A DNA stretch of 64,000 nt from Trichostrongylus colubriformis (lineage: Eukaryota > Nematoda > Chromadorea > Rhabditida > Trichostrongylidae), in assembly GCA_963978905.1 (NCBI GenBank), contig OZ022261.1, positions 31,927,686 through 31,991,685 of the forward strand, given 5' to 3'. Positions 25,748-37,509 of this stretch are shown piece after piece. A program made the position numbers and the translations under genes. Every line of letters begins with the position of its first letter. Within the stretch, counting starts at the first letter, position 1. The notes under the pieces were generated by a model. It searched no databases. It worked only from the letters and a program-made list of their open reading frames with translations, and was not told the origin of the DNA.

Positions 25748-26888
25748 CTGAAGTTAATGAAATATGCATGATAACAAGAAGGAATCGGAATTGTGCAGCT
25801 TCAGACCGTGTTGACACTGTACAGTTCCGAGTAACGCGTTTGAAGGAATCGTTCACGTAAACTTGAGTTCATTTTTTATGTTATATTCGATTTCTAAGGG
25901 TCGCATGCAAAGTTTCATGTGTAGGAATCCAATTGAGATAGAGCTCTTCAGAGTGAAGGACCACTGGGTTGGGTTTCCGAGTGGGTTCGGACGCTAAAGA
26001 GCAGAGGAGCAAAGAGGCGAGCGTCATATGATCAGGGACGCAGATAGAGTTAACATTGGGCGCGAAATTTTTAACTGTGCTCTGAACTCTGACGGCTGTA
26101 CAAATGTTGTGGCGGAAAATGTGCGCGATTTCGAACGACTTGCTTTTCATCCAGTTTTTCGGTTTCTACTTTGAAAGAAAGGGATTTTTCGATTTTTCCC
26201 GTACTTCTATTCATGTACTATATCTAGTAGAGTGATTTCAGGAGGCAGTAAAAGTATGGAATTCCCGTGGACGTTCTTATATCCCATTTTCTCCTGCCCA
26301 CAGATAGTAGATTAGTACGGCACTTTTATGAATCCCAAAGTGTCATGACGATCAACCGTTGAGTGTGTGAATCTTACAGCCATTGAACTAGCTGTATGAT
26401 ACCGATTGAAGACAAGAGCTTGGCACGGTAGTCATCAGAGTAGTGATGCGTTTCGAGATATACGCAAGAACGCAATAACTTCGATCGCTTGCGCATTACT
26501 TTACGCAATTTCATCTTCTACCGTCTACTCAGTCGCTAGTGTGATCTATCGCCCGTTTTCTGCCCTCTGTTCAAAACTCAAGAATTTCAAAAGATAGCAC
26601 TTTTCAAGGAGAGAATGCTAATTCTCTGTCCTCCATACATAAGATAATCGTTCTGTGAGTGTATGCGGGCGCGCGAGAGCGTTATCCACTTAGGACCAAA
26701 GTGATTGTCGTGTCCTACGCTTAAAATGGAGTATACAGCTCAGGTCCCTTCTGAATATGGCCCCCTACCTCACATACATGGCGTCGCACATCACCTGCCG
26801 CGATGCGATATCCCTACGTGAAGGTACACGCCCCCGTCCCGTCGTGGGATGGATGAGGCTTCTTGGAGCCGGGGCTGGTTTTCTCAGC

Positions 26889-27302
26889 TAGTGTTCATAC
26901 TTTGCGGTGCCGACAGCAGGACGTGGTTGCGTATATGTGTGTCTCCGCCTGTGCCATCCTGCCTCCTTGCCTGCGTGGTCTCCGCACCCCCTGTGGGGTG
27001 CGTACCCTTACTTCAGGATGCCGCCCTGCGGCATGTCGCAAGCAAAGCAATGCGGACAAGCTAAAGGCGCCATGTTGTTGGTTCCCGAAGCGATTAGAAG
27101 TCAACTGCGTATGGCACCCCTAGCATTACGTTGTAATCGTTCTGAGACCCAACTACCGCGACGCGCATACCTCGCACACACTGTGTCGCACGCCGCTCGT
27201 CGTCGTGCGGCATCCTGATGTAAGGGTACACCCCCCCTGCCATACTGCCTTACTTGTGAACACCGCCACGCCTTGCTGGCGCAAAGTATGAATGCGGCTT
27301 TG
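26889..27302. mobile_element. foldback element, CGTTCATACT family, about 410 bp
   Basis: The left end TAGTGTTCATACTTTGCGGT and the right end CGCAAAGTATGAATGCGGCT are inverted copies. A second nested pair lies inside: GTACCCTTACTTCAGGATGC against GCATCCTGATGTAAGGGTAC. The element is GC-rich and non-coding; the open frames across it are by-products of the high GC content. Confidence 0.7.
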
Positions 27303-27660
27303 AGTACCAATTTAGAAAGCATACACTGGTTTAAGGGAAGTTTTCTTGTTTGGATAATCGGAAAAACTGCCCATATGCAAGCTCATTTCAAATCCTGTAG
27401 ATGAAAATGCGAGAAATCCCTCCTCCCTCTCCCCGTCTTCCGATCCCTGCGCCACAATCATTGTTTGCATCAAATAGACCTCATCAGGTTCGAGATCGCT
27501 TATCTGTTTTCAAATAACGTAGCAATGTTGTCGTATTATCAAAAGAGTGTCTGAAGTGCTTAAGCTCATTTCCCCTCGGACCACAGTGAAGGACGTGTAT
27601 TTTGCGCATGCCAGGAGGTGATCAAATTGAGAACCAAGATATTTTTTCTCTCAAGCTCCA

Positions 27661-28095
27661 CTTGGGGGAATCGTTCTCGGAATAAAAGAGTTTTTCTTTT
27701 GCCCATATATTTAGTGGTATTTGCCTAATGTGGGCCGCATGCAAAGTTCCACGCGGAAATTGTGAATCCGGCTAAGATACAGCAGCTCAAAGTCTCGGGC
27801 GTAGACAGGGCTCCAAGCAAGTGCCCACCCCGTCGTCCACCGCGGTCGAAGACGCATTGTAGGAAGAGTGAGTTACGTGAACAGTCCTCCTCTCCGTTCC
27901 CAACCGCGGCGGACGACGGGACGGGGCTTTCATTCGGAGGCCGCGCCCACCTGGCCGAGACTTGTGGGGCTGTATCTCGGCCGAATTCTCACTTTTTCGC
28001 GTGAAACTTTGCATGAGACTCTTATTAGGCAAAATACAACATAAATATACGAGTAACAAATAAACTCATTTATTTGTGAACGATTCTTTTAAATA
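27661..28095. mobile_element. second copy of the long-TIR MITE found at 9.4 kb
   Basis: The order of features is the same as at 9364-9792: AGTTTTTCTTTTGCCCATAT, a centre with CACCCCGTCGTCC and GGACGACGGGACGGGG, and AATACAACATAAATATACGA at the right. Terminal arms are again inverted. Divergence from the first copy is perhaps 20 percent by eye. Confidence 0.75.
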
Positions 28096-28325
28096 ATACC
28101 GCTAATCATAAAAACGCAGGCAATTTGGCACTTTACTGATGAGTTTTTTCAAGGGAATAACTGACTTTACTTGATATAGTAACATTTTCAAAGAAATAAA
28201 GTTTTGGGCATTCATCGAGGTCTTGAAGATGCGCCACGCATTAGTACTTCCACTTACATTCGTATATGTAGTTCAGTGGGATTTGGCCCGTACAATGACT
28301 TACAAGGTGTGGAAGTACAAATCGA

Positions 28326-28358
28326 AACTTCTCCCCCCCCCCCTTCCCCTACCCCTTC
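28326..28358 (+). repeat. C-rich tract
   Basis: The run CTCCCCCCCCCCCTTCCCCT continues with ACCCCTTCG. It is a low-complexity sequence inside an open frame that I do not accept as a gene. Confidence 0.8.
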
Positions 28359-28502
28359 GAGACGGTTCGAGTACCAGTTATCGTTCTTGGAGGAATGGAA
28401 GGCTTTTTCATGTTTGGATGGCACTGATGTTGGACTTCATCCTCGCACAATGCTACCTGGAGCGGCTTCACATTTCACCATACCACCTCTACCTGAATGG
28501 GA

Positions 28503-28560
28503 CCAGTATAGGGAGCTATATAAGCAAGTGACAAGTATAGGGTGCTATATTAACAAGTGA
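28503..28560 (+). repeat. two 29-bp tandem units
   Basis: Units 28503-28531 (CCAGTATAGGGAGCTATATA...) and 28532-28560 (CAAGTATAGGGTGCTATATT...) differ at a few bases and each ends AAGCAAGTGA or AACAAGTGA. Confidence 0.85.
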
Positions 28561-29420
28561 CCCCACTTGCGCGTAGATTTGTGTCAGACACGGAATTGAG
28601 AATTGAATGGAAATCCGAAAAATGAATACAAGCCTCTTGACAGTGATAAGAGTGCTAATCATTTACTATTCAGTTTTAGCCAGTTACACTAGTATTCTTC
28701 AGATGAGACAGACGAAAAAATAAAAAAATAGGTGGAAAAGATATGAATACAAAATTGCATCGTAAGAAAGGGAACAGATACGGTCAGATCGTATCACTTG
28801 AAAATCAAGAAATGACTTATTAAACACTTAATGGTAAATTAAACTAATTAAATGTTTATAAAAATATCGATAAATGAAGTAAAGAAGTGAATAATGTGAT
28901 CATTCGCGATGGGAAAAGGGAAATAATGATCCATTCCAGGGGATCTGCCATGTACTAAACTTCCAGTGCAATCAGTAAAACCTGTTGCACACATATCGAA
29001 TTTATACAATGTATACATACATTTATACGGTGGTATCATTGAGGTTAGTCAAACATCTAGTCAAAATTCCCACCCCCCATGTATCACGACGCTTTGCGAG
29101 CGGTGTATTCCTTTGCTCGAGCAAGAGTGTGTGAAAGAGGCCTTTTTTTTGTTTCCCATCCAAATTAATTCTTGTGAAAGCTACAAAAATAGAAATCGAA
29201 TTAAGGATATTCGATGGAATTTCTAGCCAAGCACATCATCCCTGATTCTACTTATTGCAAGGAACGATTTCCGATTCTTTTTCGATTTTTTAGCAACTAG
29301 TTTTGAAAAATGGTAATAAATTTTTGAGTACTATATCTGTTCAACCAGTACAGTACAAGTGAGCAGTGTTTTATGTAACACTTTTTCGGTATTGTCCATT
29401 GTGAGGGTTCGATTTCCTAC

Positions 29421-29578
29421 CTCTCCTCTTGGACTGAACTTATATTGGAAATTCTCGCTGCTCACAGCGATCTCTCCATCTGCTGATTTTGGTTTGTTGA
29501 GGTTTCCGGTTTCATCGCGTCCATTTTCCCAGGACACTAATTCCGTGAAATTTTCAAATATAAGGAACGAATGTCTTT
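29421..29578 (-). CDS. possible exon, 52 codons, family unknown
   Basis: Between an acceptor (GATCCCAG) and a donor (GAG|GTAGGA) the minus strand is open and reads RHSFLIFENFTELVSWENGR, then a hydrophilic stretch with DETGNLNKPKSADGE. It enters in phase 1, which matches the phase on which the candidate exon at 30742-30677 leaves, giving one in-frame junction. It leaves in phase 0, so an extra exon would be needed to reach 25747. No family is recognised. Confidence 0.35.
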
Positions 29579-30676
29579 CTGGGATCAATAATTGCGAAGT
29601 GTTGCAGAAGCTGCAGTCGAAAAAGTAAATTATCGCTAAATTAAGAGAGAGAAATACTATGATCGATGTTGAGCCGTACACGTTATGTATGCTATCCCTA
29701 ATAACATTCGCAGTGACATTTGAATGCGATTTTCTGCTATGCAATGGCCTCTGGAGACCAGCTGTTGCACAAGTCAGTGTTCTTATTGACCCAGGTGAGC
29801 CTCCAAATCTTCGTTATGTTCGGGACGTCACTTCAAATATAAAAGAGTAGTGCCACGGTTATTGCAATTCCACAGAAATAATATTAATGCGAAAGCAGAA
29901 CCCGCGCCATCTGCTCGTACCCTTGGGACCCTATAGCACCATTATGAGAGCGATATTCACGACGAGATGGCAACAATGTATCATCTCATGGCCTTTGATT
30001 TCCGGCAAAAACGAGAACAAAATTATCCCTCTTTCGGAAAATGGGAGAATCCGTCATGAGGAAAGCGTGTACTCGCGTGTAATCACATGCTTTGGAAGTC
30101 CATCTGAGGATTGGTACTACCTGATTGAAATATTATTCGACAAGCATATTCAAACCTGATGGGCATTCCACGATAACCTTTAGGGGTTATCCGTTTAGTA
30201 ACAGTTGAGGAACACATATTCAGAAAGAAATACAGTAGATACTTTTAAACGAAGCTTCCATGGTTTTTGATATCTTACGTATCGCAGCTTGAAAGTTGGC
30301 CTTTGAAATTCGACGATATTGCTTGTTTCCCTCAAGAGCAATGCTGCTCCTGGATAAGGTTCTGTCGAACACGGGGGGGGAGCTGTGACTATCCGAAGCA
30401 GTTGGATCCTAGCAGCTGATTTACAGGCCCTGTGCATCCAATTATTTTCTCTGTAGGAATTCTCTGCATTTGTACACTGACTCATCTCTTAAAGAAGGGA
30501 AACGACATACACAGCTAATCCTAGGGCATCACTTTTAATGGCGGTTTTATAACTAACAAATTATAAAGCAGAGTCGAATTTTCCCTTTTGGAATAGAAAG
30601 AGTTCCTTCGCAATACAACGCAGCCTTTCTCCCTTCACCCCAAAGCAATAACCAAGTAACATAAAATCAAAGTTAC

Positions 30677-30742
30677 CTTGTATTAGCGCGTTATTCGCTT
30701 CATTTGCTATGTTACTGAGGGCAAAACGCAAACGCGGTTCAC
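30677..30742 (-). CDS. possible short exon, 22 codons, family unknown
   Basis: The stretch lies between ATATTTCAG and CAAG|GTAACT and reads EPRLRFALSNIANEANNALI. Both splice signals are good and the phase fits the candidate exon at 29578. The frame stays open upstream of the acceptor, so the true left edge is uncertain. Confidence 0.3.
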
Positions 30743-31039
30743 CTGAAATATTCGGTGGATTGCAGAGGTAGAGCCGAAATGTTGAATGGCATACCGGTAT
30801 GCAATCGAACATAAGGTATTCTTCTTGCATCGTTTATAAGTCCATCAAGTACCATAAGTGCAAGAACATTCGGTTGCGTACAGGTATCATCAAGCGCAAA
30901 CCAACGTTCGTAAACTTTCCACGCGTAAACCTGAAACTGCTAGTAATAAGAAAGAAACGACTATTCCCTTCTTTGATTCCTTCGATAAGAGTGTTTTTCG
31001 GTGCGCTTCCGCTGTTTATCGATCAAAGCTAGTGAATCT

Positions 31040-34000
31040 GCGCTGTGCAGCGGCTAGCGGTCACACCATTGCACTGTATGTCTTTGTACTAAGCCTCGAA
31101 TTATTTACACTCTATTGAGACCAAGAAGTCGAAATGGTCCTCTTGATAGATGGGAATGAGCAAGCATTTCTCAACTTCAATCTCAAAACTTCAAAAAAGT
31201 CGATTCAGCTGTAATATAATCGCAGATAAAAGTCCACCGCCGGCTGACATTACTTCAACGATCGCGCCCCACACGCTCTATTGACTATTTGAGCTAGGTT
31301 GATTTACACTCTGCTCGGAACGGAAGCTGGCCAAAAAGCGCCATTCGCGGCAGCCGAACGGAAATAATGCCGCCGCGAGTGGTGCTTTTTGACGCGACTG
31401 CGACACATGCACCACGGAATGCACGGGATCTGCCGTTACAAAGCCGTCGTGCCCATCGCGGATGGCGCCTATGATCCACACCGTTTACAAATGTGCTATG
31501 AAAATGAAGGGACATCGGATGGCATTGTTAGTGAACATCCAAATTTTAGTCCAATAATTAGAAGAGCTATTTTAATTTATATTTCAAATAGAATTATTTG
31601 ATTCTAATCAATTTTGCCCTTCGAAGACTGCCAATGCTTTCTGATTTCCTGAATATTAGCTAGCATGTTCGATAAGAATTAGTTGGCATTAATGCGATAT
31701 TTGGTTTTAGCCGGTTTCGAAAAGGAAGAAACCGTTATAGTCATATAAGCACCACTTATGATGCTTCACAATCTTTTTAAAAAATCAGCTTCCGTGTACA
31801 TTACTCACAAGGGTCATCATGCTATGTAGCATTATAAACAACTAAATTGCCTTATTTATATGCACCTTAATACATTAATTCACATTTTTCTCCTCAAAAT
31901 TAGTCCAATAATGACACGAGAAAACAAGGGAGAGAGTAGAGTGAAAACGCGTTGAATAAATATGAAGAGAACGTTCCCTGAAGAGTTTTAGTTCATATGC
32001 TTTTGACAGCTGATAGTTTCGAGTTACGACTGCGAAAAGTTAACTTCAGCGAGTAGGAAATTGAAAAGTTTAAAATACAGGTAAGTTCCACCGATAATTT
32101 TGCGAGAAATACGGTATTCAATTATGAAAATAGGGATTTTGAGAGACGCGGTAATCTAGCAAAGTTTGAAAGCCTTAAAAAGTAGAAAACATGTGGAATT
32201 CATTATTATCGTTGATTTTGTCCCCGTGAGTGATTGCAGCTCGGAAGAGGTCGTCAAGGCACGTTCCCATCTGATAATGCCACGCTGTACCACTTGCTCC
32301 CACGGTAGGGGAGCCTTAGATTTTAAGAATTGCTCCTGTATCCCTCAGACCTGCAAAGCACAGCAATCACTGGTGCGTAACCGCTATATCACTAGCTTAA
32401 CTGAATATTATTTCAAGCTGCATGAAAAATGCAGTGCACTCTTGTTATAACACTACGATTGAGTTGTTACGCATGCATACGTACAAATGTCACAGGAAAT
32501 GGGATTCATTAATCTGATTTAGAGCTCCGAGAATAGCTAAAATAGCACATTCTACAGAATTCGAACAATTCATCCATTCTTAAAATACGTTTGAAATCAC
32601 TTAAGACATTGCCTATGAAAATAGAGGTTTATCCGCATGACAACCTTTTCATGTGAAAGTGAATCGTGAAAGAACTCCTAACTATGATAGCCCCACAAAT
32701 TTTCTATAAGCAAAACTAAAACGAATAAAGGCGTATTCCACGCCCAGGGAATTCGCTGGATTATCATGTTACAGAGCATTGGAGGGTGTGTCGCCCCGCG
32801 CCCTCCACATCTATTGGTGTGCGAAAAACGCCCCTTCTTCAGATGAAATTTTACAGGTGGCATTTCAGCGAATACCTGCCTTCTTGCGACATGTACTGTG
32901 TCTCTAGAATTCTTAAACCCAAGTTTTCAAAAATTGGTCAGTGTTTAAGAGCTGCTTGGAACCGATTTGAACTTTGAATCGCTAATACATACATACATCG
33001 CTCAATCGCTATACTTGAACATTTAAAAATATTCCTATCTGACACTCGAACTAATCCAGTACGATTGCTAATTTCCCAAACTTCTCTAATGTTTCTAGAG
33101 AAAATATGAAAAAAAACTGGGGAACATGAAAATCTTTTCAGAAATTTGGAAGAATTGCAACCCCCAAAGCCAATGTAGACCGCATTATCTAAGTTTATAC
33201 AAACCAAACTTAAGACCTTAGAAAGCTCGACAATAGCTACCATTTGTCGCTGCTCCTCTGCGATTGGCACATAGTTAAGGTGTATTCACCGATATTTTTT
33301 GCTATATGTACAGCCAAACTTATGCCTCCTGGATACCCCAGACCCGTACCGGTACCAAGTATCAAAGTAATTTTCTGCGTCATCTTGAGATACTGAAACG
33401 GTGAATATTTCACCTAACAAATCTCGTTGACCCAAAGGAATGATCAAATTTCATGTTTGCAATGCTATTCATCTTCGAGCAACTTCGTCTTTCACCTTCA
33501 TTCCGAATTCGACTGAAAATTGGATTGAATTGGAAATGGTGTGCAACAGCTAGTGGCTGGAGTGGCAGTAGTCTGCGGGGATTTGGCAGATTGCAGTGAT
33601 TGACACCTTCTCAAGTTGAAGTGTTCGACGATGAATTCCAACAAAGCAAGCCCTCCTGGGTAGCTTTTCTACTTCTAATTCCTAGCCTTGCCCATGACTC
33701 TTCGAGAAAGGCAATTGCCAGTGCAAAATCACGCAGTCACGAACAAACGGAAAGCCTCCATTATCGCTCAATTGTCTCGCATCATAAAACCCTTTGTTAA
33801 ATTAAGTGAAATGATCAATAAAATAGGGATCGGGTGAGCGAAGACTACCAATAGAGCTTTCGGTGCAATAGAAATTAAACTTTTTTCTGGATTTTACTGC
33901 TAGGAAAGCCTTAAACCACTAGTAAGTTCTACCAGTTACCATAAAGCATCGTGTCAAGGAAACTTTCCGTATCCTACGACCACCAACTCCGAAAATTTTG

Positions 34001-36600
34001 AAATCTATACATCATTTCCTCTCCGAATGACCACCACCCCTTTCGCTACCCACCACTTTTCCTCCTCCCTCCTAAAAAAATTGCTGAGAATGGGATGGCA
34101 TCATCTTGAAAACGCAGAAAGAAACCACATATGTATATCGATTTACCACCAAATTTATCCTTCCTCTCTCTATATTTGACCAGCATTTGGCCAATCATAC
34201 CTGCCCCTATAGATTCTTTGGACCATATATATACGCCCCCTCATCGAGAAATCCTCAAATAACACCACGATCCACCCCTACTAGCACTTTCTGACAATAG
34301 CCATTTTGACAATATTTGCCAGCTGCACTCATTAATGCGTCTGAAATATTCAGCCAATTCTTCCCCATCCCCTCTTCTCTACGGACTTCTCCCGAGGATC
34401 CGATATTCGACGAATTTCAGTGAATTTCATGAAACAAGCCAGCTCTTAGCCTCAACGAGTGGCACTTCAACTGCTAACCGGCAAACAGCGGAAGGGTACG
34501 TAAGCCCCCTTCATACACCCCTATTACAGCCATCGTTCAGGAAAAAATTGGAATTTTGAGTTCAATTTCGAATTCGTCTGAATTTTTGAATTTTACTCTA
34601 AATTTCTGTTGCGGTAATGGCTATTTCCAGGTGAGAGCCCCATGCCCTTTATAAAGATGGGGGATGTGCAACACTGCCAGTAGTTGATGGCTCATGAATT
34701 TAGGGTTCCTTTTTCATTTACACCTGGAAGCAACTGACCGTTGCCGTTACAGGTAACCCGCTCCAGAAATCGCATCCTCTGATTGGTCTTTACTTTACCC
34801 CTTCGACCCTTGTGTTGTGAAATAATTTTCGGAAAATTTTAAGGAATATCTGATTTCGCATTCGTTTTTCTTTCCTCAATATCGGTCATACCAGCAAAGA
34901 AGAGGAACTGAGTCGTTAGTATTGCGCGGCGTTTGCAATCAGAGCTGAATCACTGGTAGCCAAAAAAAGCAAAAAATGTGCTGCTCCCTTTCTAACAAAG
35001 AGTTAACTTTGATAGGAAATTCACAATAGATACAGCTATCTCTCTTCCACAAGAATGCTTGCATTCCTTGAGTCATAGTTTCAATCCCACACACACAGAA
35101 AACCAGAAATGTGATTTCAAAAAAAAGCCTCAGCAACATTTTTTTGGGAGCTGTAAACTAGCTGTTTACGGGTCGACATGAACTCCTGTTCTGCGTCTTT
35201 ACACAATTAGCAAGAGTGTAGAGGAGTCAGGGACCCCCTCCCCTGAGTGAACAACTTGAAGAGGGCACAGACGAAAGCAGAAAAATGGATGCCATTTGCG
35301 CGCGAGTTCGAAATATTCAAGGTTTTGTACGCAGAAATAGACTATGTCGCGTGTTTTTCAAATGGCTGCTTTTCATTAATTCGGGGAGCTTTAATTATAG
35401 AGATAATTAATTACTTGCAGAATAAATAATTGATTCTATAGCTGACTATCCAGTAGCTGATCGTATTCTAATCAAAATTACTTGGCGCTTAACCTCTAAT
35501 ACGGGTCTTTCGTCGTATCCGTGATAGTAGGCGAAAAAAGGTACCACGAAGAGTTATAAGAATGACGAAGTTCCGCATATACCGGAAACAATTAAGTGCC
35601 GCACTAGAGCGCATGTAAAGCATCCGACAATTGTCTCTGGGTTACACAATAGGTTCTTTCTGGAATTTTTACCAAGATCTTTCCGATCTTCAGTGTTTGC
35701 CCTAAGTAAATTGGCTACATTTTGGGAAGCCATAGACGACATAGGGCTTAATCACGGCGTCACATAATATCTACCGGTCTCCTGAAGGGCTTCACGTGAA
35801 ATAAAAATCACAAGGCAGCGGCTTAGGACGTGGATGTGGTCGATAGCCTCATACTGCAAATGTGAGCTATCTCTAACGGAGTTGAGAGCCAATGAAAAAA
35901 TTAAAAGTTAAATATGTTAGAATAATAAGTGTTAGTTGGATGGTTCGTTTCGCCTCAATCCCATACAAGCCTTCGCGGTGAACAGGGAGAAACTCTAAAA
36001 ATCCTCGAATTCAAGTAGGTGGAAAGAATGGGCAGGAAATGAGCTTTTATGTAAACCAGTATGTGTCGTAATCTGATCTCTCAGATTATTTCGCAGTGCA
36101 TAGCATTTACTTCAACTTGAAGGGTAGCCGAGACATATGCAATATCCATCCATTACTACGAAGTAATTCTAGTGAGTGTACAACATTAACTTGAGCCGCT
36201 GTTCAACAACAAACATGTATAAATACTAAAGCAGTAGACCCGTAATTGCAAATTGCGTATGGTGTCACTAATCGTGCATTATAAAGGGGGAGGCGGTGAG
36301 AAATGGGTTAGGCCCAGTGTCAAAGAAAAACTCTGGTAATAAGAAGAATTGTAGATGCTATAGGATAAATGGGGATGGGAGGTGAAATGATTCGTTTCGC
36401 CTTTGTCTCATACGAACCATTTTCTTTCGCCTACCTTGAGGAAACCCGACGAGTTAGGTCCTTTACCCAAGGTGCCTGCCTAAAAAGGTTGTCAATCGAT
36501 AATTATGGCTTCCCTACTTAGTATTAAGTATGACAATCGATTGAAGACCTTTTTGCAGATTTTTAAAAGATCGCCTCATTTGTCTAAAAATTACTCAAGA
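31040..36600. other. no complete gene recognised
   Basis: The stretch is mostly AT-rich with short frames. The single item of note is the minus-strand frame at 33.24-33.38 kb listed separately. Pyrimidine-rich DNA at 34.0-34.5 kb holds two proline/serine-rich frames with no support. Confidence 0.4.
33237..33383 (-). CDS. possible first exon with a glycine-rich nucleotide-binding-like motif
   Basis: An ATG lies 9 bases after a good acceptor (ACCGTTTCAG), as at a spliced-leader site. The frame starts MTQKITLILGTGTGLGYPGG and runs 48 codons. A short strand followed by GTGTGLG resembles the Rossmann turn of short-chain dehydrogenases, but the rest of that fold is not visible nearby. A donor at AAATG|GTAGCT would remove the stop. 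It may be a gene start, a pseudogene or chance. Confidence 0.25.
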   Translation of the reverse strand: MTQKITLILGTGTGLGYPGGISLAVHIAKNIGEYTLTMCQSQRSSDKW

Positions 36601-36608
36601 AAAAAGTA

Positions 36609-37507
36609 TTAGGTTGTAAGGAAAGTTCTGGCCGCTTTTTCGCGTTCACAGGATAAATTTAAATATCAGAGCGCGTCAACATGAATCAGCTGACATATTG
36701 TGCTCGTTAGATAGACAAAAAGTTGCTCTTTCAGAATATGTGTTTTATTTGGAATGCCACAAGGTTTTCGAATTATTAGGGAAATTTTAAAGTGCTGCGA
36801 AAATGGCACTTTTAAGATGGCTTCACCTTAGGAGTTCTTGCTTAGCCGAGTCCCAGCGAAGAGGACCACAAATGTGATTACTGCAAGAGGAGGGGGTGAA
36901 GCATTGGATGGAACACTTTGTCTCTGGTTTCAGAAGTGCAGAAATGAGAACGAGCTGCTTGGATTGTCAGTTGATCAAATCGCTTTAACTAAAACGGCAG
37001 AAGGCCATGAGCGTCCATATTTGCAGGGGATATCCACGAGTATTGGCCCTCAACAAGCAACCTTAGTTGACCACCTCAAGTGGCCTTGATTTGGAAAAAT
37101 CCAAAAAAATAGGTGCCGCGGGACCTCTCACGGCAGTCATGCGCAAGCGCATTTTTCACAAATACTATTCCACTAATTGAAGCAAATGCGGGGTAAGGCC
37201 CTTACTCGTCTATCATGTTCATCAGATCTAGCGCTAACTATGCCCCACTTTCCAAAACATCTGGCCAGCTCTTTCAGTAGCAGTGTGGTTAGAAAGAGTG
37301 GCGATTTGGAGTCGACTTTTTTTCATTTCGCGCAATATAAATTATCAGCCCTTTATCAAATTGAGATATGTAGGTATGCATATTGTTGCCAAGAATGTAG
37401 CGAATCTAATGCTGCTCATTCTGTGAGAAAAGATGCACTCTGAGCCGAGTTATGATCTCTCAAAGTTGAAATTTCAAAAACCGGCCAAAACTTTCCTTAC
37501 AACCTAA
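36609..37507 (+). mobile_element. internally deleted mariner element, copy 2
   Basis: Termini TTAGGTTGTAAGGAAAGTTC and, inverted, the same sequence at the right end are almost perfect and are flanked by TA. A frame at 36838-37089 contains WFQKCRNENELLG, the mariner WFQKF helix-turn-helix segment. Near 37.2 kb a frame reads LSCSSDLALTMPHFPKHLAS, matching the PPYSPDLAPSDYHLF catalytic region. The linker and first catalytic aspartate region are missing, so it cannot move by itself. Confidence 0.85.
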
Positions 37508-37509
37508 TA

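Noticed and set aside
28204..28560. Two overlapping plus-strand frames of about 100-118 codons
   Set aside because: Both run through a polyC tract and a tandem repeat, and no family or splice support is seen.
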